Assembly (NCBI GenBank): GCA_013180625.2
Contig: SNVD02011463.1
Span: forward strand, 47,255-111,254
Length of the DNA stretch: 64,000 bases
Direction of reading: 5' to 3'
Source of the DNA: Boswellia sacra
Taxonomy: Eukaryota; Streptophyta; Magnoliopsida; Sapindales; Burseraceae
Each line of letters starts with the position of its first letter. Position 1 is the first letter of the stretch. The notes under the pieces were generated by a model, which did no database searches, was not told the DNA's origin, and saw only the letters and a program-made list of their open reading frames with translations. Below, one piece after another: positions 1 to 11,644 of the stretch. The position numbers and the translations under genes were made by a program.

Positions 1-1155
1 ATCTTACTTAGGAGAAGGTGTGTCGACTTCATCTGATTATCGAAAAAGATTTAAACAAAATCTCGATCATTTAGTTGACATTTATCTTTTTTTTTTTTAT
101 AAGTGAACCAGACGTATTGGCCGAATGATGTAACGTGTCCCTAGTTTGTCGACAGTTTTGAGATGATAGGGCTATCTGACCATACGATCCTGCTCCTAGG
201 ACCAGTGTACAGGTGTCTTTATTTGGGTGAGTGCATTCAAGATTGGCACTATAAGCCTGATCAACGTCACATTCCTCCTACCTCGCCAACTGAGATAGTG
301 AACAGTCCAAGTATGTCCATTGAGTAAGCTTTTGAGCTATTTCTATCGGAGTACTTCAGTGAGCTTCTTTTTTTTACACATGCCATGACTTATCGGGAAT
401 GGGCAGCCAAGTATGCCTTGCCTTATAGGCACGATCATTTGATTATGATTGTAGTACCTCACCTTTATTTGGATGCCATTTTTGCCTCATCCACAGGACA
501 GCATGTCCCACCTGAGTGGTCTCCCAATCCTCATCCAACCAATATAAGAGGTCATGAGCCTCTTCTTATTTTAGTATAGGTAGCAGTTATGTGACCTGTA
601 GTATTTGGTGATCTTTGGCACCTTTCTGGCAGTGTCATTGCCATTATTGATCAAGTAGGATGCCCTATGCAGCATACGTTCGATGTAGGTGATAGTTAGG
701 AGGTTGCTTGTGATTCGAACGGGGGGCACCCCACATGAGTTTCTTTATTCTCCTTTAGCTCTTTTCGATTTCATACCTGTCAACACATGAACTAACAAAG
801 ATGCAAATGTAGGTTCTTAGACTTACTATAGCATGACTAAGCGGACTATGTCTCCAACTTGAGCTCTTTGGCGATAGGGATCGTGCAGGATTGTCGAGTA
901 AGTATGATTTCATGTATGCACGCATTCTTTCCCTCATGACTGTTTAGACCCTCTTTTGACAATTTTTCATGATGTTCTCAGATGGCCGTGACTAATTATG
1001 AGAGAGGCATGGTAGACTTACAGTAAAGGTTACAGGAGTCTAAAGCCGTTAGAGGGCAATAACATGAAATGATCATGGATCAGTACATGACTATTCATTA
1101 GTAGTAAGAGAGGTTCATTGAGTATGATATTTAGCCAGGGGATGATGGCCAGTAA
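1..1155 (+). pseudogene. 3' part of a plant-mobile-domain (PMD)-like gene, antisense in T1
   Basis: The stretch at about 160-600, with one frame change, reads LYLGECIQDWHYKPDQRHIPP followed by a conserved TYREWAAKYALPYRHDH block. It lines up with WYLGDCVRDWFEGLSRRMIPP in the PMD-like gene at 36900-37100. Near the end there is a consensus intron, GTAAGTATG at 898-906 and TTCTCAG ending at 981. It is followed by a short terminal exon (982-1155) rich in E, Q and D that looks coiled-coil, ending in TAA. The related gene at 35824-39776 has the same intron plus coiled-coil ending. The 5' half is outside the window. Several stops are present, so it is a pseudogene. PMD proteins are known both as host silencing factors (MAIN/MAIL1 type) and inside transposons. 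Homology to the other copy is clear; the family name is less sure. Confidence 0.55.
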
Positions 1156-1666
1156 GATTATCGTGCAACCCTTTTTTTTCTCTTTTAGGTTTTTTGATTT
1201 GTATATTTAGGCATTTCAGACTGTATTTTGAGATTTTCGTGATACAATGTTCATGATGGATTATTTGCTTCCATTTGTCGAAATTTTGACCCTGATGGCA
1301 TATTCACAATATACAAATTCTTATTTCCTAAGTAAATTCTTTCTACTTTGTTAATTCACTACACTTTCTCATACAATTGTAATCCACTTTTACATGTGTG
1401 ATTACAAAATCTCAAGCATGGAATGTGCTACACTCGATTTCCTCCTTTTCAGATAACTTTTGCTTGGATAACTTAAACTAGCACATGTGACTATAAACTA
1501 GCATAGGCCACAATCAAATGGAATATACCACTCTAAACTGGCGCATGCCAGTACTAACTAGCTCATGCTAATTTTTATTGTTGTTCGCAAGTAAGCATCC
1601 CGTACCCCCAGTTTATAGATCTATAAATTCGGGTTCGACCTTCTTTCTCTTCTATTTGCTCCAAAC
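1156..1666 (+). promoter_or_regulatory. Promoter region of the antisense DUF7745-like gene, with palindromic motif cluster
   Basis: No coding trace. At 1475-1571 several copies of a short motif occur: AAACTAGCACATG, AAACTAGCATAGGCC, ACTGGCGCATGCCAGT and AACTAGCTCATGC. ACTGGC..GCCAGT is an inverted repeat. A TATA-like CTATAAATT lies at 1621-1629, about 40 bases before the ATG at 1667. The same motif type sits upstream of the TATA box in T1's own LTR (13653-13723). Function as a promoter is inferred from position and TATA. Confidence 0.5.
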
Positions 1667-2870
1667 ATGTCCAAAACAAGCTAGAAGGTTCTTCAAGCCA
1701 CTCTAAATTCCTTGGATGGTTAAGAATGGCTTCTTCTTAAAACAAATGGTTTTTGGGTTGAAATTCCTTTGCTAGTAAAACTTGATACCCATTTTCTCAA
1801 TACTACATCTTTCTTTTGGAGAACTTGTGATCATGTCTTTCGTTTCGATCATCAAGAGTTATGTCCATTATCTAAGGAGTTTGGCACCATATTAGGAGCC
1901 CATTCTGTCGATACTGAAGACATCATCTTGCCTTTTCTATCACCACTTCAGTAAGAGATATGGCTCTCTTCTTCCACATTGTTGAAGCCATAATAGGTAC
2001 TTATGTTAACAATGGCAGGATAAATTTATCTTCTTTCATTCCCCTCATTACCACCACCAGAAGATTCCTTTTACAAGCTTCACCTTCTTCAGTTTTGTTT
2101 GCTTATGTAGCTCTTGTTGGTCTCAGAAGATGGTCTAGGGGACCTCCGTGAAGTGGCTTTCATCCCAAAAATGAGTGCTAATATGACCTTGCTGTCATTG
2201 ATCTTAGCTGAGACCTTGTATGGGTTGGACCTTTTCTGGTTTGGACAAAGTCAAACTTTCTCTAGCAAGTACTTTCTTTCCAATTTCACTCTCTAGTTTC
2301 TAGAGTAAATTCGTTTGCTATACTAGTTCAAAACTCTTCCTTTCTTTTTCAGATTTGGTTGCAAGAAAAGCTGGCCCTTCTAACCCCTTATAAAGCTCAT
2401 TGGCACTGTATCATCCAAGAAACCATCTGGATAGAAGGCTTCATAGCAAGAATTATGGATTGATTGGTTTTGTTCTATTTTTAACACTATGATCTGTTGG
2501 ACTTGTCCTTGGTGGCATCTATAACATGTGACCATTAGTACCTACACCACCTGTGTTCTTCCACGGGTTTAACTCATAGCTCTTTCTATGCCCCTTCCTG
2601 CCTATGCCATCAATATGGCTTCAAACAAAGGATTGTGACTAGGGCACCCACATTCGGTCCTTGACTATTGATATCATGCTTTCTCTCTACTGTAAAGGAG
2701 ACTTGGTAAAGGTGCACCACTGAATGGGACGTTATTGCTTCTGGTAACACTACCACCAATGATCGGTATAAGGTGTGAGTCATTTCTCAAGTCGCTTCTT
2801 TTAGTTCCTATTAACAGGACTGATGTGCTTCCATGAAATTCAACATTAAGCTATCAAGGAATTGATGCAC
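1667..2870 (+). pseudogene. DUF7745-like (retroelement-associated PMD relative) gene, antisense in T1
   Basis: Exon 1 (1667-2304) encodes FLNTTSFFWRTCDHVFRFDH, then QELCPLSKEFGTILG and LAETLYGLDLF. These blocks match the copies at 40273-41890 and 26640-27830. An intron of about 48 bases follows (GTAAAT at 2305, TTTTTCAG ending at 2352). Exon 2 opens with IWLQEKLALLTPYKAHWHC; the IWL..L start after the intron is shared by all three copies. Several in-frame stops, including codon 6, show decay. The gene is convergent with T1 integrase. I assign it to the DUF7745-like group found in plant Ty3 elements from recalled family features, so the name is moderately sure; the three-way homology within the window is strong. 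Confidence 0.6.
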
Positions 2871-3024
2871 TTTAATTTTCTTCCTCTTTCTGTTCAATGT
2901 CTCTCTTATAATTGACTGAAAGCATAATGAAATATAGTTTCATAACATATTTGCCTCCAACAAATTCATCATTTTATTAATCAAAACATATGTACATGGA
3001 ACAACCCCTTTCACTAACTAGCGT
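2871..3024. other. Convergent 3' ends of the antisense gene and integrase region
   Basis: AT-rich and noncoding. CATATTTGCCTCCAACAAATTC near 2950 resembles 41850-41875 of T2, just before an AATAAAA signal. It is probably the 3' untranslated part of the antisense gene. Confidence 0.35.
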
Positions 3025-3399
3025 TTTAAAGGTTTTAAGGGAAAAGTTTGTAAGTTAGTGATTGATAATGGAAGTGCTATGAATGTGTTTTCTAAATCCT
3101 TGATTTCTAGGCTACAATTTACAACCGAACCCCACCCACATCCTTTTAAGGTAGCTTGGATTGATAAAACTTCTTTGGATGTCACTGAAAGGTGTTTAGT
3201 TCCTCTAATATTTGGGTCTTATCATGCCAACATATATTGTGATGTTATTCCTATGGATGTAGCTCATGTTCTTCTTGGACGACCTTGGCTTTATGACATG
3301 AATGTTACCAGTCGTGGGAGAGATAACACCTATACTTTTTCTCACAATGGTACAACCATCACTTTAAAGCCTGCCAAGCCCACTACCCAGCAACCATAG
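3025..3399 (+). pseudogene. Ty3 chromovirus-type aspartic protease fragment
   Basis: The reading frame opens KGKVCKLVIDNGSAMNVF and runs for 125 codons to a stop at 3397-3399. VIDNGSAMNV is the retropepsin active-site region, with the usual D-[ST]-G changed to DNG. CDVIPMDVAHVLLGRPWLYD is the typical flap-to-C-terminal block of chromovirus (Tekay/Del-like) proteases. No RT follows, and T1 has its own different protease at 7564-8057, so this is a separate short fragment lodged between T1 integrase and the antisense gene. It is uninterrupted for 113 codons, which suggests it arrived later than T1 decayed. How it got there is unknown; no LTR or TSD is visible. Confidence 0.75.
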
Positions 3400-3489
3400 C
3401 TTTTCAACTTTGCTTCTTCAACCTCTACCCATCCCTAGGCTTGAATTGCATGCTTCTTTATATTTTTCCTTTTTGTATTTATCATGTTT

Positions 3490-4860
3490 GTTACTCTCTC
3501 TCCCTTTCTCACACGAAGCACCTCTTTAGCTTGATCATGTTGACAGGCTCCAGGAATTCATTGTCATCCATGTCTACTATCTTAACCACCCTATTTGACA
3601 ACACGTTTACTAGGTATGGACCCTCCCAATTCGGTCTAAATTTTCCCACTTGATTAAATGCTATCAATCTGGTGTGCTTCAAGACTTAGGTTTTTTTCTT
3701 GAAGTTTTGTTTGCTTCACCTTTTTGTTAAAGGTTTGTGCCATCCTTTTCTAATAAAGTTGCATGTAGTACAAGGCAGTTATTTGCTTTTTATCGACCAA
3801 TGCTAATTGCTCACATCTATCCTTAACCTATTGGTTTTTCGAAATCCTGGATTTGATCATGACATGCGATGAGCGAATTTCCAGCTCGATTGGTACCAAT
3901 AATACTAATGAGAATAGTGTGTGCTCAACTGAACTTTCAGCTATTGTTCGGTATCCCCAAAGCATTATTGGTAACTTCTCAGCCCAATCTTTCCCTTTTC
4001 TTATTATTTTGGCTAGCATTTTCTTTATTTCTTTATTGGCTACTTCTATTGAACTTTTGGCTTGTGGCCTATATGGTGAAGATCTATGATGCTTATTTTG
4101 TATCTTTGAAGCAAACCCCTTGTTTTTGCCTAGAATTAAACACCATTTTTTTGTGACTACATGGTGTGAAACCCAAATCTACATATGATTGTCTTCTTGA
4201 TGAATCTTGCCATATGGTTGGCCCTAATCTTATTGAAGGATTCAACTTTGACCCATTTTGAGAGGTAATTGATGGCTAGTATCACATATTAATGGCCATT
4301 AGACGCTGCTAACTTTACTTTGCCAATGATATCAAAACCCCATGTGCCGAAAGGCTAGGAAGATGACATTGTTTGCAACTCTCTAGGAGGTTGGGGAATT
4401 GTATCTTCATAGACTAGGCACTAGTGACAAGCTTTCACAAATCTGACATAATCTGCCTCCATAGTCATCCAATGATATCCTTATCTTTTGATTTTCTTTG
4501 TTAGACCTCAACCATTCATATGCGACCTATAAACTCCATCGTGTACCTCTTTCATAATTTTTTTGGCTTTTTCTTGGTCGATGCACCTTAACTGCATGCC
4601 GTCTACCATCCTTTTATACATGACACCCTATTGGCATGTGATCTACTACGCCAACCTCTATACAGTTCTTTGATCTTTTTCATTGGCCTCTTCTGGAAAA
4701 AGTCATTATTTAATGAGTTTTTGGATGTCAGGGAACCACGGCCGTTCACTTACCCCTAGTTTCAGCACTTACTCTCCCTTATAGCATGGATATAGTAATT
4801 GCATTACTATTAGTGGTTTAGCCTTCATTTTCTTTGAGTCTTCATATACAGTTGCATAGC
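3490..4860 (-). pseudogene. T1 integrase
   Basis: Minus-strand fragments in order: a zinc-binding remnant (KFVKACHQC), the core start PFGTWGFDIIGKV and AASNGH.YVILAINYLSKWV, a central block IIRKGKDWAEKLPIMLWGYR, and the C-terminal PNWEGPYLVNVL...VVKIVDMDDNEF...PVNM ending near 3490. These are standard Ty3 integrase blocks, also present in T2 (42000-44880). Multiple stops and frame changes. The DDE residues cannot all be followed. No chromodomain is visible after the GPY/F module, as expected for Tat elements. Confidence 0.75.
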
Positions 4861-4879
4861 CAGTCAGGCCATTTACTTG

Positions 4880-5740
4880 TTAGTTTTCATCTCGGGTTAT
4901 GTGCTTGAACATGCATTTCTTAAACTGGCTCATTAGCTTCCTTAGGTTTTCCAAGTAGGGCTTTAGTTTTCCTTCTAGACATCCCACTCTTCCCCGGCCT
5001 CTAAAATCACCCACTGTGAATCTCCTAAAATCTTCACCTCTTTTGTTCCCAAGGAGATGAGAGCTTCTAATCCAAAGATGCATGTTTCTTATTCAAACAT
5101 ATTATTTGTGACCTTGAACCTCAACCTCTTAGCTAAAGGAAGCATTTCTCTGTTAGGTGAGATAAGAACCACTTCAACTCCAGCCCCATGCTTGCTCATC
5201 ATGCTATGAAAATACATTTGCCATCCTATTACTATGATCACCCTCAAGTGTTCATCCAAAAATTCTATTTCCCATGATTCATTTCCATCAACTGGGCTTT
5301 CTACTAGGAATTCAGCCACAATTCTCCCTTTTATGACCTTTCTTGTAACATATTCAATGTCAAATTCTAACAAATGTAGTAGCCACTTTGCCAACTTCCT
5401 AACTAATGCTAAGGACTCAGACAATTATTTCATCGAATCGATCTTAGAGACCACTTGTATTTTGTGTGATTGGAAGTAGCGACATAGTTTCTTTGAAGCC
5501 TACACCATAGCTAAACACATCTTCTTAAATTGGCCTTACTTGACCTCATAAGATAGCAATTTCTTACTCAAGTAGTAAACTGCATGCTCCACATTTCCTT
5601 CATCTACTTGGGCCAACATGGCACCAACTGCTTTTTCTTCAATAGGCATATGCAAGATCGAATACCTATTTGGTACTAGAGGTCTCAATACAAGTGGTTT
5701 CACTGGGTACTCTTTGATTTTCTCAAAGGTGGCTTGGCAT
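4880..5740 (-). pseudogene. T1 RNase H and second (archaeal-type) RNase H domains
   Basis: After RT, the first domain includes AVGAMLAQVDEGNVEHAVYY and LSKKLLSYE. A linker with FDIEYVTRK..KGRIVAEFLVE precedes a second RNase H: HGAGVEVVLISPN, LPLAKRLRFKVTNNMFE, then FGLEALISLGTKEVKILGDSQ. The TNN.xE, GLE and GDS blocks are characteristic of the extra RNase H of Tat/Ogre elements. In-frame stops interrupt both domains. This pair is the best single evidence for placing T1 in the Tat branch. Confidence 0.75.
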
Positions 5741-6480
5741 TATTCATTCCAATTAACTGGCTGATCTTTCTTTGACAACTTAAATATCAGTGCATATATC
5801 GCAATTAACTTGGCGATGAAGCTACTTATGTATTGAATACACCCCGATAATTCATGTACTACCTTTTTTGTTTTGGGTGTTGGCATCTCAATGATCGCCT
5901 TTATTTTGTTAGGATTGAATTCTATGCCCTTCTCACCTACTTCAAATCCTAATAGCTTACTATATGTGACTCCAAACACGCACTTCTTCAAGTTTAACCT
6001 CAACGTGTATTTCTCCACCCTCTCCAAGAACTTGTCCAGTGCTTTGAATGTTATTCTCAGGAGTTAGATTTAACCATCATGTCACTCATATAAACTTTAA
6101 CTCCTTATAGATCATGTCATGAAAGTGCAAAATGGCCATCCTCTGATGGGTGTCATCAATGTTTTCTAATTCAAATGGCACTACTTTGTAACAATAAACT
6201 CTCCATTTCGTGATGAAAACCGTTTTGATCTTATCATCTTTGCCATTAAGATATGATTATGTCCTAAAAAACCATCCACAAATGAAAACATCTTGCTCAA
6301 AGCTGTACTATCAACCAAGATGTCAATGTATTGTAGAGGGAAGTCATCTTTCAGAGAGGCCTTATTGAGTTCCTGATAATCCATGCACGTCTTAGCTCTC
6401 TCATCATTCTTTGGGACTAGTACAATGTTTGCTAGCCATTGAGGATAATCCACCACCTCCAAAAACTTCACTTCAATTTG
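5740..6480 (-). pseudogene. T1 reverse transcriptase
   Basis: Starts with FLEVVDYPQWLANIVLVPK, then CMDYQELNKASLKDDFPLQ and MFSFVDGFLGHNHILMA, all standard Ty3 RT blocks. The region that should read YVDDM.VKS reads VYMSDMMVKS near 6080-6110, so the first catalytic aspartate is lost. The thumb follows: LRLNLKKCVFGV, KLLGFEVGEKGIEFNPNKI and LSGCIQYISSFI. A frame change separates the two parts. Not functional. Confidence 0.8.
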
Positions 6481-7270
6481 TTTGGTGACTTTCTCTTTGA
6501 ATATTTTTGCCTATTTTGGTCTCACCCTTCTTAGTTTTTGTTTCACCAGCCTCATGTATGAGTAGATTGGTATAGTGTGCTCAACATTACTTTTCTCAAT
6601 CCCTGCTATGTTGTCGAATGACCACGTGAACACCTGTGTGTGCCTTTTCAATATTTCTCAAATCTATCTCTTTTTCTCTCTTCAAGAGTTTTATCATGTG
6701 CAGTACATATATTCTTAGGATGTTCAGATGGGCCAAGATTAATATAATGCATTTTTATGGAGTTAATGTCAAAGCTTGTGAAATGAGAATCATAATGTAA
6801 TCTACTATTAGGAAAAACTTCAGACAAATAAGCAAAATCAGACTTCATTGCATCAAACTTTGAAACAAAACATTGTCACCAAACATGTGCAGAATGAAAA
6901 GTTCCTTATAACTAGTGCTTTCAATATCATTAATAATAAAAGTAGTGAGTTCGTCCATCTCTTCTTCCTGCGACTTCTCCCTAAACTTAGAATCCTCCTT
7001 GATTCTTAGCTTATTTATCTCCTCAGCCAACTATGATTCTATTGCTTTAGTAGTCATGGCATTGATGATTTCCTTGAATACCTTGAAACCTGGTTTCACA
7101 ACTCCCTCATGTTCTCACAACTCTACTTCTCCTTTGTAGGTAAGTTTTATAGTTTCCCCCTTTGAGGCCTCTTTTTTATAAACTGTATTTGAAGCCTTCA
7201 CAAACTTTATCTTCCTCCCTTTTATCAACTCTGGCTATTCTTAATCATAAAAAACATAGCCTATACCCCA
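6481..7270 (-). pseudogene. T1 pol linker between protease/G-patch and RT
   Basis: Minus-strand frames give an acidic and lysine-rich linker (MAEEINKLRIKEDSKFREKS, then MKSDFAYLSEVFPNSR) with no recognised domain. Tat/Ogre pol proteins have such a long linker between protease and RT. Frameshifts and stops present. Confidence 0.45.
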
Positions 7271-8057
7271 CTAACTAGTCTGCCCCTTGAAATCTAGAAG
7301 AGTGGTTACTCTAACATTACTCTTGCCTAGGCCAGTCCCAGGGAAGTATCCTTGTTTCTTTATAATAGGAGCTACCACCAAGCTATACTCTTCAGTCATG
7401 GATACCCAGGAACCACCTGGATACGGAATCTCTCCACTGTTAACATTAAGTGAGGCTACTAGAATTGACAACTTCCTAGTGATCGACACTATCCCTCCTG
7501 CGTAGAAGAATCTGATGGTTTGGTACAAAGTGGAAGATACCCCCTAAAGGGATGGAACCATGCTTAGCCAAGCAAAGCTGAAAACATGATAAGGATGTCA
7601 AGAATAGTGAACTCAGCCATTGCTTTAATTGGACTTGTCTTGACCAGTGTCTTGAAGACTCCAAATGCTAACCTCTTAGAGTTATCATAAGCCATTATTA
7701 CTAAATGTGATGGCTCTAACTCATCTTCACTGATTCCAAACTTACTCAGTAACTTGAGAGGGATCAAATTGATGGTCAATCCATCGTCAACCATCACGCA
7801 AGAAGTCTTCTTGTCACATATCTTTGTAGCAATAACAATGGTTTGTTGTGGTCTCTACCCTTCAGTGGCAGATCGTCAATAGTAAAGGTGATTGCCTCTT
7901 TCTTTTCCTTCTTCTCAGTGGTCATGGTGATCATCTCTTTTAGCTTGGAAACAACAAAAATAGGGATATCGGCTAAAGCTTTAGCCATGGCTTCTCTATG
8001 CTCTTTTGAAGACATCAACAGATCCCAAATGCTAATGTTTACTTGAGTCTTTTTCAA
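7271..8057 (-). pseudogene. T1 protease with G-patch motif
   Basis: The pre-protease start KKTQVNISIWDLLMSSKEHR is typical of Tat elements. Then come PLKGRDHNKPL and the active-site region VMVDDGLTINLIPLKLLSKF, where VDDG replaces the usual D-[ST]-G, then LVIMAYDNSKRLAFG. Downstream, IIKKQGYFPGTGLGKSNVRV is a G-patch (GYxxGxGLGK), a glycine-rich RNA-binding type motif often fused between protease and RT in Tat/Ogre elements. Frame changes at about 7560 and 7530. Confidence 0.7.
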
Positions 8058-8700
8058 TTGCTTAAGGATAGGACCATCCTATTCTTTCTTCTCCTTTCCC
8101 TCTTTCTCATCATCTTTCTTTTTCTTTCCAGCCTTTTCCATATCAACCTCTTGATTTCTCCCTTCTCCTGTTTTCCTATCAGGATAGAATAGTCCACTGC
8201 TAATCAACCCTTGGACTTCCTCTTCTTCTCATAACTCCTAGCATTTTCCATTTCTTTTTCATCACCGCTAAAATCATGCAAAAAGTTATGCAATGTTTCT
8301 ATCTTAGGGATATTATTCCATATCCCTATTACCTCTCAGACTTTATCACTTTCCTCATTGTTATCTCTGTCACTAACCCATGTTGGATATGACTAAGTTC
8401 CTTCTTTCATCTATTTTCTAATTGACTCCAATGATTATACCATTATATCAACCCATCCTTCGTTTCAAGTGAACACTCTTGTTACGAGAGGAGTCTTTTT
8501 AAGTGGCTTTTTGTCATTGGCTCCCTCTCCTCCCTTCTTTGCCTATTCCTCAAATTCACTTAGTGTCATTTTCATCCAAGCCTCTTTTTTGTTGAAATTA
8601 AGACTCTAAGAAGTCATATGAATTGGTCTATTAGTGTTGTCTTTCTTCCCCTTCGAAGGACCTTAAAACTTCCTCTTCAATGAGTTTAGAACCAATCATG
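8058..8700 (-). other. T1 gag-protease linker
   Basis: Lysine/glutamate-rich low-complexity coding remnant on the minus strand (rich in CTTCTTTT on plus), without a recognised domain and broken by stops. It connects the gag part to protease. Confidence 0.35.
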
Positions 8701-8890
8701 TTAGTCTTTCCTTCATTGACGAGTGAGTACTCACTTCTGTCGATCTCTATACTGAGTGGCGTGTACTCACTTGGATCTTCTTCCTTGCTCAAGGGTAAGT
8801 AGTCACTGCCATCTATCTCGATACTGAGGGGCGAGCATTTACTCTCCTCTATCCCCTCACTAAATGGTGTGTAGTCGTCTTCAATTACCT
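8701..8890 (-). repeat. Tandem 15-codon-scale repeat in the T1 gag-protease linker
   Basis: On the minus strand the peptide motif EYTPLSIEIDGS recurs about four times (YTPFSEGIEES, CSPLSIEIDGSDY, YTPLSIEIDRSEY, with diverged copies). The DNA repeat on plus contains TCGATCTCTATACTGAGTGG. Period varies from about 45 to 60 bases. Confidence 0.55.
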
Positions 8891-10587
8891 TCTTTTAGCC
8901 AAACTACGGGTACTCGTTTTGAACTTATTCTCCTCTAAGTGGCCTATACCAGCCCTAAACCTGTTTCTCGCTCTCACAGCTATCATCATCACTAGAAAAT
9001 TCATATACAAGGCTTGCATGCCTTATAGTTTCATTCCAAGTTTCACATTGCCTAGCAATAGCCCTTACTTCTCTCTTCTTTTCTTTATTTCTCTTAGCCT
9101 CCTCCTGCTCTTTATTTCTCTATATTTGCCTTGCAAGTGTTTCTCCTTCACTTTCGGATATCCTTCCTTCTTCTACTAGCTTCTTACCTTCCTTCAAAAT
9201 CTCATTGATTCATTCATTATAGCCTTTACCTTTCTCTATTCTTCTTCACCATCACTTTTTGCCTCCTCAAAAGAATCGAGCATTTGTTGCTTAAACAAAC
9301 TGAAACCAACATATAGGTGTGAGGCATATTCCTATAATTGGGAAGCGAGTTGTGCTTCATTTTTGCCTCCTTTTCTAGGTAAGAAATCTAACCATTATTA
9401 ATGGCACATCCATCGGTGTGATGTTCATACACTTGATGAAAATCACAATACCTTATATTCTTCACAACTTCTAATACTAGACTCACACGTTGCGTAATTG
9501 GCAAAGGAATCAACTCCCCTTATGTTTTTAGTCTGGCAAACACTTGGGACAAAGGTTAACCCAGATTATTAAACCTCCTAGATGGCTTATCCACTTTGCT
9601 CACATTGACATTCTTGGCGTTCATACTGCTAGTCTAGTTGAAATTTTCCACATTCTTATCTGTGAAAACCTTATTTTGCTTTGTTTTTGCCCTCTTTATT
9701 TGAACCCCACTATTATAGATTTCCTCAAAATTCCTTATTGGAATTCCAAACAATCTTTCTTTAATGGCCGTGTGTGCACCTCAAACCTTGATCTGAATCT
9801 GGTCCTTCTCATTAGGTCGATCATCGTAGTTACTGCCTTAGCCCTCCACTGGCTAAGTATGCAGAGAACAACTCAGGACACATCTATTGGGTGTCCTCTA
9901 AATCTCTCAACGTCATCTCATGTTCGATATTGTGCTTGTACTTGTCAAGAAATTGCTTAACCAACTTATTCCAATCTTCTTTCATGACATTCTCTAATCA
10001 AATGTACCATTCCATGGCATCCCTGTTTAGGTAATACATAAACACCTTTAGAATGAGCTCCTTAGAAAGCCCAATGGTTCCTATCACAATATCATATATC
10101 CTTAAGAAGGATTTTGGATCTGACCTACCACTAAACTTTGTGAACTCAAGCATTTCAAACTTCGTCAAGATGTAACACCCTTCAATCAGCTGCATGTCTT
10201 CCAGATCCTTTAGTTTTTGACCTCCTTCTTGACTAAAGCTTACAACTTTTCCATCTCATTAGCCAACTTTTCTATAGCCAATTTCTCCTCCTTGGCTCTT
10301 ACATATTCTTCCTTATCAAAGAATCCATCATCATGGGGATTACTATCATTACTACTACCATTGTTCTCCTTATTATTTCCTCCACCTCCATTTGTATTGT
10401 TGTTGTTATGCTGAGACCCTGATCCATTAGGATTCTCATCAATGGCATGTGGATTCCCATATGTGTTCCCATTAATTGTGTTCTTTATCCATTCATAGTT
10501 GTGACCATTTCTACTAGACTGTCTACCTTTGTCTCATACTTTTATATCCTTGTTTACCTTTTGGGGCTGATCCTCTTGACCTTCCAT
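8891..10587 (-). pseudogene. T1 gag
   Basis: The likely start is ATG at 10587-10585 (MEGQEDQPQKVNKDIKV, then a stop). It is followed by an N/G-rich stretch and the helical block AIEKLANEMEKL. The capsid-like part is QLIEGCYILTKFEMLEFTKF...SDPKSFLRIY...MYYLNRDAMEWYI (about 10195-9998), a classic Ty3 gag core. Further on, YCDFHQVYEHHTDGC (about 9415-9460) matches the divergent zinc-knuckle-like CxxH...HxxxC of Tat gag. Stops in all parts. Confidence 0.7.
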
Positions 10588-11628
10588 ACTGTCAATCCTC
10601 TATAGTTAGGCTTCTTTTTTCACCTAGGCTATGATACCTACCAAGCAATAATGAATGTCCGCACGTATGCACGAATGCAATGCATGCTTTTACATCGGTA
10701 TAATAAGAGAAATAGATATATTAGTACAACTTCTCAATCTTATTTCACCCGTATGATAAGTCTCTTTCTCTCATAGGATTTTTAGTCTTGGTCTCATAAC
10801 GGTAACCAGGCACATAGGATCAAATTCAAAACTCTCTCTAGTCCTAGACAAAATTAAAATGGCATCTTTATCATCAGTTATTTCCAGAGATACAAATATA
10901 AAAGATCCTTTGTGAAATTGCCATAAGCAATTGCTTAGTCACTCAATCCTTTCAATTGAGATCCTAAGACATTCGTGTTCCACTTAGTAGCTCACAAATG
11001 TTGCATGATCGAAATTGACTATCATTTGTTAACCAAGAAAACTATCAGGGTAGTTTGACTTTATGCAAGCATCATACACGTAATCATATAAATAAGAGGG
11101 GTTTTGCCTAATCCATCATGACAATGGTGCAATAACAACTGCTATCACATTGTCATTGGATCATAGTCAATTAATCGGTGTATTGAGGAATAGCCATCCA
11201 GTGTTTATGCATGGCGTGTGCAACTTGCAAAAGGGACACGTTACTACCATTATGTTCGTTTGCTTTCAAAAGTTTCATTCACATCAAAACTAAAGATTTT
11301 GGTGATCCTACAGGATAATTACTAAGCTGACTATATGGGCTTTGGGCTAATCAGGTTCTTTAGTTTGGGCTCCCCTAAACGAGAGATAACCCTTACACTG
11401 ATCTCTTTTTATACCACCTAAGCAGTATGCGCTTAATAGTGGTGACAGCGATGTGAGTTGTCCAAGGCTCAAGTGGAACCTAAGGACTACCCACACCGAT
11501 GCCACACGATTGAGAAAGGATTAATTTATGTTGTATGCAGTAGTGTAGTCATGTAGAGATACCAATTATCAAAAGAAAACCTAAAGCCTCAATATTCTTG
11601 ATCGAAATCAGCTCCTCTTAAAAAGTTT
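10588..11628 (-). other. T1 untranslated leader
   Basis: About 1 kb between PBS and gag start, with no coding trace. A long leader is usual in Tat/Ogre elements. Confidence 0.5.
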
Positions 11629-11643
11629 CCAGTGAAGTCGCCA
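11629..11643 (-). other. T1 primer binding site
   Basis: The minus strand reads TGGCGACTTCACTGG one base after the LTR end. This is close to the TGGCGACTCCACTGGGGA type used by Tat/Ogre elements. The tRNA was not checked. Confidence 0.75.
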
Positions 11644-11644
11644 T

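Noticed and set aside
9544..9960. 138-codon plus-strand frame opposite T1 gag
   Set aside because: Shadow of gag on the other strand; no similarity to the antisense genes of these elements.
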